Source: Paenibacillus sp. FSL R5-0490
GTDB lineage: Bacteria > Bacillota > Bacilli > Bacillales > Cytobacillaceae
Reading direction: 5' to 3'
DNA length: 64,000 bases
NCBI RefSeq assembly: GCF_001956215.1
Contig: NZ_MRTQ01000007.1
Coordinates: forward strand, 124,001 to 188,000
The number at the start of each line of letters is the position of its first letter. Position 1 is the stretch's first letter. A model generated the notes under the pieces. It searched no databases. It had not been told where the DNA came from and was given only the letters and a program-made list of their open reading frames with translations. Below are positions 49,201 through 56,884 of this stretch, in pieces. The position numbers and the translations under genes were made by a program.

Positions 49201-50111
49201 CTGTATGTAGAAGGCATATTCGGATCATTTCCGAATACTTTAAGCGCAAGGATCTGGGCTTCAGGTGCTACCCCTTTAATGCCGCCGTTCTCCTCATCGC
49301 CATTCGCTCCGACAGTACCGGCAACGTGCATTCCATGCATGGAAGCATCCGGGCCGATATCACGGATCGTGTCATTTTCATCCATATAGTTGTATCCATA
49401 TGGTACTTTTTCAGAATAATATTTCCCAAGAAGGCCATTATCTTTTTTAAACCTGGAAATTTCCTCTTTCGTTAATTCCTTTTCTGATTCATCGGCCAAA
49501 ACCATGTCACGGTGAGAAGGATCCATACCGGTATCAATGACGCCGACTACCATGCCCTCACCTTTAAAGCCATAATCACGCCAAGCTTCCTGAGCTTGTA
49601 CGAGCTCTTTACTGTAAAGCATATCCGGCTTTTCCTGCGGCTTTTCGTACTCGTTCACCACTTGTACTTCGGCCACTTCCGGCATTTCTTCTACAAGCTC
49701 AATGTCGCCATACATCATCTCAGCACTAAAGCCATTTACAATTGTAGTAAAGCTTTCGCGCTCAATCATCTTCACTTTATTCTTTTTAGCGCGGTCCTTT
49801 ACCTTCTGCTGTTCAGACAGCTTTTCATTCTTCAGCTTCTGCTTTGTTGCATCTGGAAGTTCTTTATACTTCTTCTTTTGCTTTTGGGCATAAAGGACAG
49901 AAGGCTCTGTCTTCATCTCCACGATGACCCTGACAATATCAGTTTTGCTGTACTGCTTGTCCAGCTCACTTTTCTTTATTTCCTGGATGGTCTTGCGGTT
50001 TTCTTCTCCCTTGCTATTCGGTGTTTTCTCAGGCACAACAGCTGCTGATACCGAACTGGAGAAGATTAGCATGAACATTAATAAGGCCACTGCTGATCTT
50101 TTAATCCTCAT
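46281..50111 (-). CDS. Large secreted subtilisin-like serine protease (lactocepin/Vpr-like)
   Basis: 1276 residues. Signal peptide (AVALLMFMLIFSSSVSA). Propeptide inhibitor-like region to about 160. S8 catalytic domain with D193 (VVGVIDTGMD), H259 (SMHGMHVAGTV), oxyanion N359 (SAGNS) and S582 (SGTSMAAPHVSGG). A PA domain of about 95 residues is inserted near 430-525 (GKYALIQRGELAFVDKAINA). After 650 come an Fn3-like/DUF1034 region and several Ig-like modules of the TGPTVEIDG/DLAGNKTTK type. There is no LPxTG or SLH anchor; the tail KPGKGNGKQDK is basic. It is exported for protein breakdown. Confidence 0.93.
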   Translation of the reverse strand: MRIKRSAVALLMFMLIFSSSVSAAVVPEKTPNSKGEENRKTIQEIKKSELDKQYSKTDIVRVIVEMKTEPSVLYAQKQKKKYKELPDATKQKLKNEKLSEQQKVKDRAKKNKVKMIERESFTTIVNGFSAEMMYGDIELVEEMPEVAEVQVVNEYEKPQEKPDMLYSKELVQAQEAWRDYGFKGEGMVVGVIDTGMDPSHRDMVLADESEKELTKEEISRFKKDNGLLGKYYSEKVPYGYNYMDENDTIRDIGPDASMHGMHVAGTVGANGDEENGGIKGVAPEAQILALKVFGNDPNMPSTYSDIYVKAIDDAIVLGADVLNMSLGSTAGFVSPESAEQKAIARAVDNGILMSISAGNSAHFGNGFANPSSENPDIGVSGSPGVSYDSLQVASIENNFMDLDAVNYQFGEESGKAAFLSAGNVHPNDVETKTFEVAYGGLGKPEELSGVAGKYALIQRGELAFVDKAINAQAAGAVGVIIYNNADGYVNMASDPSITIPQLFMLKTDGDKLAAAIQDGQTVTLSFNREKTKSANPEAGKMSAFTSWGLTPNLDFKPEITAPGGQIYSTLENNQYGMMSGTSMAAPHVSGGAALVLERVDTEFGVTGFDRVNVAKNLMMNTAAPVIDKGTVNSAFEWNIPYSPRRQGSGIMQLHSALSSPVIVTEASTNEGKVALKEVGNTFEFTLKAQNFSGEDVAYDVAANLQTDFAAYGEMGWAADELEAQKILDASVKVEGQDSAEVTVPANGSVSFKVSVDVSNAKVVDPSKTGNWETPLDINEVFPNGYFVEGYVTLTDSTDVNPQLTVPYVGFKGDWDKAPILDGMKYDDSSFYGMAGAVSETAEGYSYLGYDPVNDAFSGETIAISPNGDKVQDQLIPVLSFLRNAKQAEFAITDEDGKTLRKLRTENSLRKHYYDGGAGANYTLNPNWGWDGKISNQLAQDGQYYFEIKSVIDYAGAEWQSVKIPVKVDTAAPSVQADLIEGNTALKLEAADNPEGSGISYIDIFVDEKSILDEALSGDTEEFVLPEELEVGTNVKVVAYDFAGNSSEATVEVGEVSNDKTVPYVYLEEPAALEVYNTNELTVSGTIKEESGMKEFTIAGTPIETTYNDEKGQYEFETKMTFEDGVHSLEVKAVDTANNAISFKRTIIVDATGPTVEIDGLPSSKYIKHNKKDPVINITVTDNFDQLRFSQDGSELFYQEFQEPYAMRGIEKEFKKIKLSLKEGLNVFTFEAEDLAGNKTTKTVELYKLKKGEQPPQNLETPDGPVKPGKGNGKQDK

Positions 50112-50345
50112 TCCCTACCTCCTAGTTATATTATTCAGAATTTTTTTAATACACTATAAAGGTACCAAAACCAAATTTTTCATATAAGGATCAAAAGACC
50201 TGATTAACAGAATCATGAACAGGAAATTAGATCTATTTTTCACAAAAAATGCTGTAGAAAAATTTCATATTTTAACAGAATTTGAGATTTAGCCGGGACA
50301 GAGGGACAGGTTTTTTGTCCCATTAAAGCATTTTGTGCGTAAACC
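50112..50345. other. Subtilase promoter region with GGGACAGG palindrome copy 7
   Basis: A+T-rich DNA upstream of the protease. On the minus strand, TTGGTT, 17 bp, TATTAA lies about 25-55 bp before the ATG, a weak promoter candidate. GGGACAGAGGGACAGG-TTTTTT-GTCCC (50295-50321) is another member of the dispersed palindrome family. Confidence 0.5.
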
Positions 50346-50389
50346 AAGAAAAAGGCATAGCCAGACAGCAACACTATCTGACTATGCCT
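50346..50389 (-). terminator. Terminator of the sigma-54-controlled catabolic operon
   Basis: AGGCATAG-C-CAGA pairs with TCTG-A-CTATGCCT; TTTTTCTT follows on the minus strand. It lies about 110 bp after the dehydrogenase stop. Confidence 0.85.
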
Positions 50390-50500
50390 CTATAATTTTG
50401 TGTAGATTTCAAAAGAAGTTTACCCATTGCGAGAGCCTGCCTCGACATCCTCCTGAGACTATTGTGAAACAGGATTTTTCGGGTGGTGCCTGTCACCAAT

Positions 50501-51241
50501 TCAGATTACAAGCCCTCCATCTATACTCAAAATGGCTCCAGTAATAAAGCGCGCTTCGTCTGAGGCCAGGAAGGCATAGCCGTTTGCGATGTCTTCCGGT
50601 CTGCCCATTTGATTCAAGGGTGATTTTGCTTTCATGATGTCTTTTACCTTATCAGGCAGAGCTCTGGTCATGTCCGTCTCAATAAATCCAGGAGCAATGG
50701 CATTGACTCGAATTCCGTATTTCCCCAGTTCCTTTGCCCAGGTTTTAGTCATACCGTTTACTCCCCATTTCGCTGCGGCATAATTGGACTGGCCAAAGTT
50801 GCCGTATATCCCTACAACAGAAGAGGCATTAAGAATGACTCCTTCTCCCTGATCTTTCATTATTTTTGCTGCATTCTGGCCGACATTGAAAACACCCTTT
50901 AGATTTACATCAATGACCTGATCCCACTGGGATTCTGTCATATTTGTCAGCTGTGCATCCTGAACAATACCGGCATTGTTTATGACAATATCTACACGTC
51001 CGTACTGAACTAACGTTTCTTCAAATAATTGACTGACTTCATTCCGGTCTGCCACATTGCATACAACATAGATGGCTTCTCCATCGGCTTTTCTAATTTC
51101 CTCTGCCCTATCCAATAGATTTTGCTCATTTAAATCAGCTAAGACTAATTTTGCTCCTTCTTCTGCAAATTTCTTAGCTGTGGCTGCACCGATGCCTTGC
51201 CCAGCACCGGTAATGACAGCAACCTTGCCTAATAATTTCAT
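50501..51241 (-). CDS. Short-chain dehydrogenase/reductase (FabG-like)
   Basis: 246 residues from ATG 51241; the longer frame to 51328 runs into the symporter gene. A classical SDR: cofactor motif TGAGQGIG (TGxxxGIG), NNAGIVQDAQ, catalytic S-Y-K as S138 region NASSVVGIYG and YAAAKWG, and C-terminal IDGGLVI. The first Rossmann loop ends in LADLN, an acidic residue favouring NAD(H). As the last gene of the BKACE operon it could oxidise a 3-hydroxy acid or act on acetoacetate/3-hydroxybutyrate (inference). Confidence 0.9.
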   Translation of the reverse strand: MKLLGKVAVITGAGQGIGAATAKKFAEEGAKLVLADLNEQNLLDRAEEIRKADGEAIYVVCNVADRNEVSQLFEETLVQYGRVDIVINNAGIVQDAQLTNMTESQWDQVIDVNLKGVFNVGQNAAKIMKDQGEGVILNASSVVGIYGNFGQSNYAAAKWGVNGMTKTWAKELGKYGIRVNAIAPGFIETDMTRALPDKVKDIMKAKSPLNQMGRPEDIANGYAFLASDEARFITGAILSIDGGLVI

Positions 51242-51260
51242 TTTTAAGTCCATCTCCTCT

Positions 51261-52832
51261 TTATCCCTCAACTGCCTTTTTCGACCCAGAAACAGCCTTT
51301 TGCTCATTTTCTTCCGGAGCATAATCATCCTGAATAGTTGAGATAACCTTTTTGGTTGAGCTGCTTATTTCGTTTTCAAAATAAGGTTCATAGGCTTCAA
51401 GCGGTGCTTTCTTGCCAATTTTAACAGCAATTAAAACGCTTACAAAGGCAGCTGCCAGAGCAATGATAAATGGATTAGTTGCTCCCAATACCTTCGCAAT
51501 GATATATACGAGCGTACCAACAATAATGTTGGCATATGCACCCGCGCTGTTCATTTTCTTCCAATATAAACCTAAATAGACGACAAAGAAGAAAGCGGCG
51601 CCGAATCCTCCGTACACATACGTGAATCCCATAGCCAGCAGCACAGGCGGTTTAATGGCACTCACCACTGCTAAGACACCAAGTGCCAGAACGGTATATC
51701 TTAAATGCTTTTTCGAATTTTCCTCAGTAGTTTTTGATGTGAATATATTTTTGTAGATATCATAATACAGCGATGTCCCGCAATGCAGCAGCATGGAATT
51801 GGCTGTCGATACGGCTGCAGCACATAAAGCGACTAAAGTAAGTGCTCCCACTAAAGGATGCGCATATTCCGTGATCACCAGCGGCATAATATAATCAGTG
51901 GTTTGTCCTGCCGGAAGGCTGGGAATCAATGTTTTCGCACCAAGACCAATAATGATTAACGGAACGAAAATGGCGATTAGCAATACGACTGAGATCATCA
52001 TCTGCATGATGGCTACTTTAATGCTTTTAGGCGCCAGCATTCTGGCTACCCAGTGAGGGGAAACGGCTGCCCCAAGTGAATTGGATATGAAAATAGAGAA
52101 GAGCGCACCTAAGCCAAAGGTTCCGACTGGAGATAATAAAACACCCTTTGATAGACTTTCTCCTCCCACAACGGTTGGTGCAGTTGTAGCCGCCAGAGTA
52201 TCATAAATATTAGAGAATCCCCCTGCTGCAGCCAATACAGCGACAGCCCCCAGAACTACACCTAAAATGATTAAAATGGTGTTCACGGTATCTGTAACAG
52301 CTACTGACCAGAAGCCTCCTATGCTTGTAAAAAGAAGGAAAACAAGAAAAGCAAAAATAGCTATTTCATATTTCATACCTGTTATAGTTGAAAAAACAAT
52401 TCCAAACCCGACTACTTGCAGATGAGTAAAAACAAAATATCCAACAAGCATAAGTGCCGCAACCAGCGTCCGTAATTGGCTGTTCTTTTTTAATGGTTCA
52501 TATCGGAGATGAATAAATTCAGGGAAAGTTTTTGCCGGCGATTCCGGTCTCCTGACTTTATATGCAACAATCGGAATTAAAGCGGTACCAAAAAACCATC
52601 CCGCAACCCATCCTATGATGGCTGCCACTCCCGAACTATATAAATAACCCGGAACACCCATGACAGAGGCAACACTGACCCATGTGGCAACAGACGTACC
52701 AACCCCAATAAATAAGCCCATCCGGTGTCCGCCAGTTGTAAAGTCTGACATGGATTCAACATTCTTCAAGCTCTTCAGACACGTCCACACGATAAATAGT
52801 AAATAAAATGAAAATACAGCGATATACCACAT
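51261..52832 (-). CDS. Sodium:solute symporter (SSS family)
   Basis: 523 residues from ATG 52832 (AGGAGG upstream). Thirteen predicted helices; SSS landmarks are TTGGHRMGLFIGVGTSVATW, GFWSVAVTDTVNTILIILGV and the sodium-site region AVSTANSMLLHCGTSLYYDI. A polar C-terminal tail follows the last helix. It probably imports an organic acid or betaine-like substrate for the adjacent enzymes. It is preceded by a 45-residue membrane peptide gene that ends 6 bp before its start. Confidence 0.9.
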   Translation of the reverse strand: MWYIAVFSFYLLFIVWTCLKSLKNVESMSDFTTGGHRMGLFIGVGTSVATWVSVASVMGVPGYLYSSGVAAIIGWVAGWFFGTALIPIVAYKVRRPESPAKTFPEFIHLRYEPLKKNSQLRTLVAALMLVGYFVFTHLQVVGFGIVFSTITGMKYEIAIFAFLVFLLFTSIGGFWSVAVTDTVNTILIILGVVLGAVAVLAAAGGFSNIYDTLAATTAPTVVGGESLSKGVLLSPVGTFGLGALFSIFISNSLGAAVSPHWVARMLAPKSIKVAIMQMMISVVLLIAIFVPLIIIGLGAKTLIPSLPAGQTTDYIMPLVITEYAHPLVGALTLVALCAAAVSTANSMLLHCGTSLYYDIYKNIFTSKTTEENSKKHLRYTVLALGVLAVVSAIKPPVLLAMGFTYVYGGFGAAFFFVVYLGLYWKKMNSAGAYANIIVGTLVYIIAKVLGATNPFIIALAAAFVSVLIAVKIGKKAPLEAYEPYFENEISSSTKKVISTIQDDYAPEENEQKAVSGSKKAVEG

Positions 52833-52838
52833 TCCTGT

Positions 52839-52976
52839 CACCACCTCCTATTTAAATAGTTTTCCGGAATATCCCCAGCGCTTCACTTTTGACTTTTCGA
52901 CTTTATAACACAGAATTGTACCGCATATCAATGAAAAAGCGATTGTGGCACCCCAAATCAACAATGCTATAGCCAT
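52839..52976 (-). CDS. 45-residue single-helix protein, probable symporter accessory peptide
   Basis: MAIALLIWGATIAFSLICGT starts a single membrane helix, followed by a basic tail (YKVEKSKVKRWGYSGNYLNR). GGAGAG lies 7 bp before the ATG, and the start is 3 bp after the reductase stop. The TGA is 6 bp ahead of the symporter ATG and the symporter RBS lies within its last codons. Small one-helix proteins encoded directly upstream of SSS symporters are known in other bacteria, which supports this call. It is too short for most gene finders. Confidence 0.78.
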
Positions 52977-52979
52977 GGA

Positions 52980-54044
52980 TTATCTCTCCTTTACAAGTTC
53001 ACTTGGTTTATTTTTCATTTCCTCGTTTAAAGATTCGAAAAAAGGTAAATTGTCAGAAAAAACCGGAACTGCTTTCCTATTTTCAGCATCCGATACCAGC
53101 TCCACAACTAAATCGTTATAAGGAGTAGGAATGCCGAGAGCTTTCCCTTTTTCCGAAACATGGCCATTAATAAAGTCAATCTCAGTCTTCACTTTCCGCA
53201 CTAAATCCTGCAGCATACTCGCTTTAAGATTTCGGTGTGGAGACCAAACCTCATGGTAAAAGTCCATTTTCTCACTAACCTTTTGACCTTCCTTCAGTTC
53301 CAGGAATTCCATGTCTTTTCCCTGCATATTGGTTAAGTGAATCCCTTGCGCATGTGCCACTTTAATGGTTTCATCCGCAATATAAGCCAGGCTGGTCATT
53401 GCTTCTTTATTCGACAGAACTTCGCCGAACGTACAGCCGAGTGCCGCAGACATTCCGCTGAATGTCGTATTCATTAATAACTTTGTCCACTTAATTCCGC
53501 TAATATTGGACGTGATTTTGCAATAGCCGACATGTTCCAATACCGCTTTTACATCTGATAAGCGGGGTGTGATCCTTCCGTCCGTTTCCCCTATCTCAAA
53601 TGCATATTTCTTTACAGTCTCCCATTCAGTAGTCAGTTCAGACTCACCCGGGCCTTTCCATGTTGCGCCAAAGCCAACCGCCCCGCCAATCGTCCTGCTG
53701 CCGCCAACTATGGAAGCAACATACTCTTCGGGAATTCCGTTCTGAAGCGTACAGACGATGCTGTTTTCGTGCAGATATGGAAGTAATTGATGAAGAGATT
53801 CATAGGTAAATACCTGCTTGGTTAATAGAAATACTAAATCATATGAGCTGCTAATTTGATCTGGTGTCAAGGCATTGACAGGAACCGTCTTATTTATAAA
53901 ACCTGAAAGCTTTGCACCGGATTGATTCAGCCTATTTACATGACTTTCATTAATATCGATTAAATCTACTTTTTCTCCCCCTTCCGCCATTAGTGCTCCA
54001 ATGATTGTTCCTAAAGAGCCTGCACCCATAATCGCAATATTCAT
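52980..54044 (-). CDS. Ketopantoate reductase (PanE/ApbA)-family oxidoreductase
   Basis: 354 residues, longer than typical PanE (about 300). The NAD(P) Rossmann motif MNIAIMGAGSLGTIIGALMA is at the N terminus (GxGxxG), with VDLIDIN as the second strand favouring NAD. VFLLTKQ and TLQNGIPEE are family motifs, and the catalytic lysine region GIKWTKLLMNTTFSGMSAAL is present (K in KWTKLLxN). The genomic setting in a BKACE operon makes pantothenate synthesis unlikely. Oxidation of a hydroxy acid to the keto acid that BKACE cleaves is a reasonable hypothesis. Confidence 0.87.
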   Translation of the reverse strand: MNIAIMGAGSLGTIIGALMAEGGEKVDLIDINESHVNRLNQSGAKLSGFINKTVPVNALTPDQISSSYDLVFLLTKQVFTYESLHQLLPYLHENSIVCTLQNGIPEEYVASIVGGSRTIGGAVGFGATWKGPGESELTTEWETVKKYAFEIGETDGRITPRLSDVKAVLEHVGYCKITSNISGIKWTKLLMNTTFSGMSAALGCTFGEVLSNKEAMTSLAYIADETIKVAHAQGIHLTNMQGKDMEFLELKEGQKVSEKMDFYHEVWSPHRNLKASMLQDLVRKVKTEIDFINGHVSEKGKALGIPTPYNDLVVELVSDAENRKAVPVFSDNLPFFESLNEEMKNKPSELVKER

Positions 54045-54073
54045 GTTAAATCCCCCTATTCTTGTTACTTAAT

Positions 54074-54934
54074 CTAGTTTTGAACACCTTTCAGTGATGT
54101 AACCAGACTGCCTCTATTCAGCTTATCAATCCCTAAGATTTTTCTGGCCTCAGCTGGAGTGGCAACCTCTCTTCCCAATGTTTGAGCCAGGTTTGCTATT
54201 CGATTCACGAATTGAGCATTCGTTTCAGCTAATTCACCTCTTCGAAAATAGACACTATCCTCCATTCCTACCCGAACATGTCCGCCTAATAGAATACTCA
54301 TCGTATTGATGGTTAACTGATCTTTACTTGCACCAATTGCCGACCATGTAGAACCTTCCGGAATGCTATCTATTAAAAACATCAGGTTTTTAGGTGTTGC
54401 CGGCATTCCTCCATGAACACCCAGTACGAATTGAAAATGGAATGGATCATCAATCAATCCCTTTTTAGCAATTCTTAACGTATTGTGAATCATGCCTACA
54501 TCAAAGATCTCAATCTCCGGCTTGATTTGCCGTTCTTTCGTAACTGCCGCCAATCTTTCCAGGAACTCAGGCGTATTGTGAAAGACACCTGAGCCAAAGT
54601 TCATGGTCCCTGCATCAAAAGTCGCCATTTCTGGGTTTAATTCACACACCTTTAGCCGGTCTTCATCATTATTTCCGATTCCCCCTGCTGTTGTTAAATT
54701 TAAGATAATATCGCATTTATCCTGGACGCGGTCAATAACTTCTTTATACGTATCCAGATTTAGTGTATTTTCTCCCCTATGATCCCTTACATGAATATGG
54801 GCGATAGCCGCCCCCTCTTTCCATGACTCATAAACAGAATCGGCAATCTCTTTTGGTGATAATGGCACATAAGGCGTATGTTCCCGTGTTGTTTGTGCTC
54901 CTGTTGGGGCTACTGTAATTATTAATTTTTCCAT
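54074..54934 (-). CDS. BKACE: beta-keto acid cleavage enzyme (DUF849, Kce-like)
   Basis: 286 residues. A TIM-barrel zinc enzyme: IITVAPTGAQTTREHTPYVP at the N terminus, the metal ligands in AIAHIHVRD (H46, H48), GVHGGMPATPKN, and the late glutamate of HVRVGMEDSVYF. BKACE enzymes condense a beta-keto acid with acetyl-CoA, giving acetoacetate and a new CoA thioester; the prototype acts on 3-keto-5-aminohexanoate in lysine fermentation. The substrate here is unknown. First gene after a consensus sigma-54 promoter. Confidence 0.93.
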   Translation of the reverse strand: MEKLIITVAPTGAQTTREHTPYVPLSPKEIADSVYESWKEGAAIAHIHVRDHRGENTLNLDTYKEVIDRVQDKCDIILNLTTAGGIGNNDEDRLKVCELNPEMATFDAGTMNFGSGVFHNTPEFLERLAAVTKERQIKPEIEIFDVGMIHNTLRIAKKGLIDDPFHFQFVLGVHGGMPATPKNLMFLIDSIPEGSTWSAIGASKDQLTINTMSILLGGHVRVGMEDSVYFRRGELAETNAQFVNRIANLAQTLGREVATPAEARKILGIDKLNRGSLVTSLKGVQN

Positions 54935-54979
54935 TGTTGATCCCTCTTTCTGCAGAATAAATTCTTCTTTTTCTATTGA

Positions 54980-54995
54980 TGCAATTTCTGTGCCA
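54980..54995 (-). promoter_or_regulatory. Sigma-54 promoter of the BKACE operon
   Basis: On the minus strand TGGCAC-AGAAA-TTGCA, an exact -24/-12 match (GG and GC elements with the correct 5-base spacing), 46 bp before the BKACE start. It agrees with the sigma-54 activator gene immediately upstream. Confidence 0.94.
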
Positions 54996-55037
54996 AAAGT
55001 AAAAAGGCGTTAATACAGCCTTTTCTCTAATAAAGAT

Positions 55038-55068
55038 AAAAAAACCGATGATAAAATTCATCGGTTTT
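55038..55068 (-). terminator. Terminator of the activator gene, possibly doubling as an upstream activating site
   Basis: ACCGATGA-ATTTTA-TCATCGGT followed on the minus strand by TTTTTTT. The stem contains GATGATAAAATTCATC (55047-55062), closely similar to the dyad at 55111-55128. Confidence 0.8.
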
Positions 55069-55110
55069 TAAATAATCTGACTATTTAGTCGTCTTATCAG
55101 GCATTTGTTT

Positions 55111-55128
55111 TGATGAAATAATTCATCA
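55111..55128. promoter_or_regulatory. Candidate upstream activating sequence for the sigma-54 activator
   Basis: Perfect dyad TGATGAA-ATAA-TTCATCA about 115 bp upstream of the -24 box, a normal enhancer distance. It overlaps the activator stop codon (55126-55128). Confidence 0.65.
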
Positions 55129-56673
55129 GTACCGATTCGATTTTGCATCACTTAAGCTAATACCCAGCCTTTTAGCCTTTTTTACGATAGTAGATTGATC
55201 AACTTCTAAAATAGCGGCTGCTTTTCTTGTACTTCCATAAAGTTTTATTGCCTTTTCAATGGTCTCTTTCTCGACGTTTTCCACTATTTTCTTTAAACTG
55301 AGTCCTTCATTTAATGATTTTGCACCATCCAGCTCAATATTTAATAACTTCATTGCATGGTCAGCACTAAACCTCTTGAATTTTTCCGAAACGATCACCA
55401 TTCGTTCTACCACATTTTGCAGCTCTCTTATGTTTCCAGGCCAGTTATACCCTTTAAATACTTCGAATACTTCCTTTTCTAATTGCACTTCTTTACTATA
55501 TTTTGCATTATAAATGTCTAAATAATGTCTGACTAATATCTCAATGTCTTCTGATCGTATCCGAAGCGGCGGAATATGAATCGGAAATACATTTAACCGA
55601 AAATACAGGTCTTCTCTAAATTTCCCTTCTTTTACAAGATCGTATAAATCGCAATTGGTTGACGCCAGGATCCGGACATTGAATTTAATCGGCTTTGTCC
55701 CGCCTATACGTGTAACCTCTTTTTCCTGAATAATCCTTAGCAGCTTCGACTGCAGCTCAATCGGCATCTCTCCAATTTCATCCAGCAGCAAAGTGCCTTT
55801 ATCAGCCAATTCAAACATGCCGATTTTCCCTTTACTGGATGCACCGGTAAAAGAGCCGCTTTCATAGCCAAACAGCTCCGACTCCAGGAGACTTGCAGGA
55901 ATGGCAGCACAATTGATTTTTATAAAAGGCTTGCCATGCCTCTCACTATTCATATAAATTTCATTGGCGACAACTTCCTTTCCAACTCCTGTTTCTCCAG
56001 TTATGAGGACCGTTACATCCAAATTGGCCACCTGGTGAATCATCTGAATAACAGGTTTCATCTCCTGGCTTTCTCCAATTAAACTTTTGGATGTCTGTAA
56101 TTTTCTGAGATGTTCAATTTCATATTGATTCTTCAGCTTATCCTTTTCAACCTCTTGCATACGCTTCTCTGAAGCTGCTAATTTTTCTTGCATTTCCAGT
56201 AAATCCGACATATCCCGATTGATTACTACGACCTTTTTGATATTGCCTTTCTGATCAAAAATGGGATTACCTGATGTCAGCACTTTGACCCCTGTCCGGA
56301 TTTCGGCTACCGCATTAATTGGTTTTTTGGTTCTAATAATTTCAGGGGTGATGGCGTTCTTATATAAACCTTCCTTCATCAGATCTCCCACGTACTTATT
56401 CAGGACAAGATCAGGAGCCAGGCCGGTTATTCGGCTGTAGGCCTTATTCACATATAACGTCTTTCCTTCTCCGTCTGAGATATAAATTCCATCATAAAGT
56501 TCATCACAAACCTGTTTATAATCGCCTTCATTTAACTCTTTGATTTCTTTAAAAATGTTGAGCAGCCCTGTTTCCGTCTCTCTCTTATCCAGAGAATGGA
56601 GTGGCGAATTTTTAATTGTCTCTAACAAATTTTTTAAAAATTCCTGCGAAGAAAATAGTTTTTCTTTTGTCAT
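55126..56673 (-). CDS. Sigma-54-dependent transcriptional activator (PAS-AAA+-HTH)
   Basis: 515 residues from ATG 56673; the frame to 56733 is excluded because the promoter -10 box overlaps it. A PAS sensor (about 65-185, YDGIYISDGEGKTLYVNKAY), a coiled linker, and the AAA+ domain (about 200-430) with Walker A GETGVGKE, the sigma-54-contacting GAFTGA loop as ESGSFTGASSKGK, Walker B GTLLLDEIGEM, and WPGNIRELQNVVER. The C-terminal Fis-type HTH is GSTRKAAAILEVDQSTIVKK. It should bind the dyads at 55047 and 55111 and switch on the BKACE operon when the PAS domain detects a metabolite. Confidence 0.94.
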   Translation of the reverse strand: MTKEKLFSSQEFLKNLLETIKNSPLHSLDKRETETGLLNIFKEIKELNEGDYKQVCDELYDGIYISDGEGKTLYVNKAYSRITGLAPDLVLNKYVGDLMKEGLYKNAITPEIIRTKKPINAVAEIRTGVKVLTSGNPIFDQKGNIKKVVVINRDMSDLLEMQEKLAASEKRMQEVEKDKLKNQYEIEHLRKLQTSKSLIGESQEMKPVIQMIHQVANLDVTVLITGETGVGKEVVANEIYMNSERHGKPFIKINCAAIPASLLESELFGYESGSFTGASSKGKIGMFELADKGTLLLDEIGEMPIELQSKLLRIIQEKEVTRIGGTKPIKFNVRILASTNCDLYDLVKEGKFREDLYFRLNVFPIHIPPLRIRSEDIEILVRHYLDIYNAKYSKEVQLEKEVFEVFKGYNWPGNIRELQNVVERMVIVSEKFKRFSADHAMKLLNIELDGAKSLNEGLSLKKIVENVEKETIEKAIKLYGSTRKAAAILEVDQSTIVKKAKRLGISLSDAKSNRY

Positions 56674-56734
56674 AACATCCTCACGCCCCCCCCGTTTTCT
56701 GATCTTATTTGAATATTTAAACAAGTTGTACATA

Positions 56735-56764
56735 ATTATAGAATTTTAGAAGAGTTATTTTCAA
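56735..56764 (-). promoter_or_regulatory. Sigma-A promoter of the activator gene
   Basis: Minus strand TTGAAA (56759-56764), 18-bp spacer, TATAAT (56735-56740). It lies about 60 bp before the chosen ATG. A run of eight G residues (56686-56693 as C on the plus strand) sits between promoter and ribosome binding site. Confidence 0.7.
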
Positions 56765-56884
56765 GGACGAAATGACTACAATTTGATACGGGATAGCCTA
56801 TATGAAGATTCCTTTACCAAAACACCCTGTAATTGGATATTTATGTTAACATATTACTTAGATTCTCTAAGCCAATCTAGAATC

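Noticed and set aside
49512-50048. 178-codon plus-strand frame opposite the subtilase N terminus
   Set aside because: Antisense shadow of the lysine/glutamate-rich propeptide. The translated product is Leu/Phe/His-rich without a start signal.
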